NCBI GenBank assembly: GCA_030044345.1
Contig: JASHVY010000373.1
Location: 1-5,632 of the forward strand
Source: Acetobacteraceae bacterium
GTDB taxonomy: Bacteria > Pseudomonadota > Alphaproteobacteria > Acetobacterales > Acetobacteraceae
Direction of reading: 5' to 3'
Length of the DNA stretch: 5,632 bases
This document shows positions 5,001 through 5,632 of the stretch, one piece after another. Positions within the stretch are counted from its first letter, which is position 1, and every line of letters begins with the position of its first letter. The notes under the pieces are model-generated. The model was not told the origin of the DNA, made no database searches, and saw only the letters and a program-made list of their open reading frames with translations. Made by a program: the position numbers and the translations under genes.

Positions 5001-5632
5001 TGTTATCGATGGTCGTCGCGGCGGCTTTGGTGATGGTGAGGTCGTACGGATCGATCACCCAGGAGCCGCCTTCGCCGGCATCGATCGTGGCGCTGCCGAG
5101 GGTGAGGGACTGGCCCGAGGTTTCGATATGCCCGCCCGCGCTGCCGGCGCCGGTTGCCAGAACCTGCGCCCCCGTTGCAATGGTGGTGCTGGCGGACTCG
5201 TTCGTGACACCCGGCTCGATCCCTACCAGCACACTGCCGCCCCGCGTGCCTGAAGCATTGAGCTGCGCCGTGGGGTCGAGCGTCGTGGTCTTGCCGTCGG
5301 CGACGATTTGCCCGCCCGTTCCGTCCGCGTTGGTGGCCGCCACCGCGCCGGAAACCTCGACCGTGCCGTTCGGCGCCGTGAGCCAGACCTGGCCGGCAAC
5401 GGTCTTCGTCCCTGTGGCCTGGATCACCCCGCCGCGATTGCCGGCCAGCGCATAGACATTGCCGCCGGCGGAGGCGAGCGCCGCAGCGGCCGCCTTGATC
5501 GTGCCGGTGTTGGTGGCATCGCCGCTTGCCGTCGTGTCCGGCGCGACATAGATGCCGGCTGGCCCGTTCTCCGGGCTCAGCAGAACCTCATTGCCCGCCG
5601 CCAGCGCCGCCGTGCCATTGGGGGCATAGATC
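2047..5632 (-). CDS. TpsA-type filamentous haemagglutinin-like exoprotein with GLUG repeats (partial, N-terminus outside window)
   Basis: This is probably a large secreted adhesin exported by two-partner secretion and displayed at the cell surface. The frame is open from the TGA at 2047-2049 to the right window edge, giving 1194 visible residues. A GTG at 5427 is not the start, because family-like sequence continues upstream of it (AALAAGNEVLLSPENGPAG, GGNVYALAGNRGGVIQATG). Residues 1-380 are Gly/Thr/Ala/Asn-rich FHA-type beta-helix, with phrases usual in this family: WVIDPYDLTIT, GDINIDYAITWTSTATLTLDAY, YALADNLNAGGTTY and FAGTFNGLGNTIKNLTID. Residues 381-1178 are 27 GLUG-type repeats, followed by a 16-residue tail ending GGGNTSP. 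Only four cysteines are present, in two C-x4-C pairs. No membrane anchor or sorting motif is visible at the C-terminus. The next gene downstream on the same strand is a tpsB, the usual TPS arrangement. The N-terminal TPS domain, signal peptide and promoter are not in the window. Adhesion is inferred from the family. Confidence 0.9.
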   Translation of the reverse strand, partial: IYAPNGTAALAAGNEVLLSPENGPAGIYVAPDTTASGDATNTGTIKAAAAALASAGGNVYALAGNRGGVIQATGTKTVAGQVWLTAPNGTVEVSGAVAATNADGTGGQIVADGKTTTLDPTAQLNASGTRGGSVLVGIEPGVTNESASTTIATGAQVLATGAGSAGGHIETSGQSLTLGSATIDAGEGGSWVIDPYDLTITKAAATTIDNSLNGGTGVTLETTASGTSGPGQQTSGPGDINIDYAITWTSTATLTLDAYHSVNVDASITATGDGTLDIVTNNDIGGTSSGTGALNFGPLGDIQFTTQGDGALTINDNPYTLIWTVPELQAVGSSGDYALADNLNAGGTTYTAPLIANFAGTFNGLGNTIKNLTIDDSAGPYVGLFGQIGSNGVVENLALADESVTGGNDNVVGGLVAVNYGTIMNASVTKENVNGGIDAGGLVGINGGTIADSSASGTITNTLDGAEVGGLVGFNNAGTITNSDASGKVSGGSGGTVGGLVGLNNYGMITGAYAIGTVTGGDGSYVGGLVGLNNSGTITDSYEIGNVSGSDDSYVGGLAGVNAGVIMDAYATGTVGAAGCGTYTCSADGGLVGINVGTIENSFAVGTASGVGYTGGLVGYNDGGISDSFAIENVTGTAAGSSVGGLVGWNDAGGTINSSYALANVSDTQGDPLTFPYVGGLVGQNEGAISGSFATSTVTGGANADAGGLVGFNVGTIEDSHAAGRVNGGDDSIDGGLVGYNAGAVSGSFAAGAVSGGEDSWVGGLAGYNDSTIMGSYAAGTVTASGCDAYGCSRIGGLVGYNDGGSIGNSHATGKVTDTEANSDVGGLVGYNYAAAISDSYATGAVTGGANSYVGGLVGWNDEGAISDSWASGNVTDIAGGNSAVGGLVGVNNSGTIGSSHATGKVTGGAGSDAGGLVGENDYEITGSYATGNVSDNGGGNSDVGGLVGYSNNVNDDAVITDSYATGNVSGGAGSAVGGLVGNNSGEITGTATSYPYSTYASGKVTGGTGSNVGGLAGYNTGTISDADATGNVTGTSSVDGGLVGQNSGGTIEDVLASGNVTDNGADANVGGLVGANLNDGTITNATANGNVTGDGDDADVGGLVGNNGSNSVISDSDASGTVTGKGSPADVGGLVGYNDGEITESAYKGPTSGVTGVYNAGGLVGYNAASPGSIIDSTSTSSLPLIGGGNTSP
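2098..4491 (-). repeat. 27 tandem GLUG-type repeats encoded within tpsA
   Basis: There are 27 consecutive units averaging 29.6 residues (about 89 bases). The approximate pattern is VGGLVGxNxGxIxxSxAxGxVxG, followed by a variable loop of roughly 4-12 residues. Each unit probably forms one or more rungs of a beta-solenoid. On the plus strand the array shows as a recurring 'ccgaccagcccgccgac'-like string, diverged from copy to copy, so these are old duplications rather than a recent expansion. The first unit is atypical (YVGLFGQIGSNGVVENLALA) and caps the array. The last is degenerate (AGGLVGYNAASPGSIIDS). Unit length varies through loop insertions: unit 10 has a DTQGDPLTFPY loop, unit 20 an SNNVNDDA insertion and unit 21 an ATSYPYSTY insertion. 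Units 7 and 14 each carry a cysteine pair. The match to the GLUG family is by motif recognition only. Confidence 0.9.
4492..5632 (-). other. FHA-type beta-helix segment of TpsA preceding the GLUG array
   Basis: About 380 residues of low-complexity, Gly/Thr/Ala/Asn/Asp-rich sequence with alternating small and hydrophobic residues, as in the shaft of haemagglutinin-like TpsA proteins. Short related phrases recur: VIQATGTKTVAGQVWLTAPN, then GGQIVADGKTTTLDPTAQLN, then GGHIETSGQSLTLGSATIDA. These fit successive beta-helix turns. The WVIDPYDLTITKAAATTID phrase near 5070-5015 is a common junction in this family. It is followed by the stretch around LNFGPLGDIQF and YTLIWTVPELQAV that typically leads into GLUG repeats. 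No enzymatic domain is seen. The family resemblance is from recognition of these phrases; the fold is inferred. Confidence 0.7.

Noticed and set aside
5425..5427. GTG at 5427 as the start of the exoprotein
   Set aside because: The frame remains open to the window edge with the same beta-helix character, and no signal peptide or ribosome site is found at the GTG.

Overview
High-GC DNA, probably from an alphaproteobacterium. The secretion genes look most like those of Acetobacteraceae or related Rhodospirillales, but that placement is inferred from protein style and codon bias only. The window is mostly one two-partner secretion (TPS) locus read on the minus strand, so it is transcribed from right to left.

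Right part (2047 to beyond 5632): the 3' portion of a very large TpsA exoprotein, related to filamentous haemagglutinin, whose N-terminus lies outside the window. The 1194 visible residues begin with about 380 residues of repetitive FHA-type beta-helix. An unbroken array of 27 GLUG-type repeats follows (2098-4491, about 30 residues each), and then a 16-residue tail. There is no frameshift or internal stop.

Middle (1761-2046): a 286-base gap between tpsA and tpsB. It holds a strong 14-base-pair hairpin, two possible small reading frames, and an in-frame amber codon just upstream of the tpsB start. Left-centre (471-1760): a ShlB/FhaC-type TpsB outer-membrane transporter with signal peptide, proline-rich linker, two POTRA domains and the first part of the beta-barrel. 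Its recognisable sequence stops near 630, so the C-terminal part of the barrel is missing and the gene looks inactivated.

Far left (1-470): a lower-GC junction with several inverted repeats, then a decayed C-terminal remnant of metF (5,10-methylenetetrahydrofolate reductase) at 52-246. A nine-codon open stretch on the plus strand at the left edge may be the end of another gene. The remnants suggest that a rearrangement or deletion removed the end of tpsB and most of metF.

Working together: in an intact TPS system the TpsB POTRA domains capture the TpsA N-terminal TPS domain in the periplasm, and the TpsB barrel exports TpsA to the cell surface. Here the exoprotein frame is intact as far as visible, while its adjacent transporter is broken. 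The adhesin is therefore either orphaned or depends on another TpsB encoded elsewhere.
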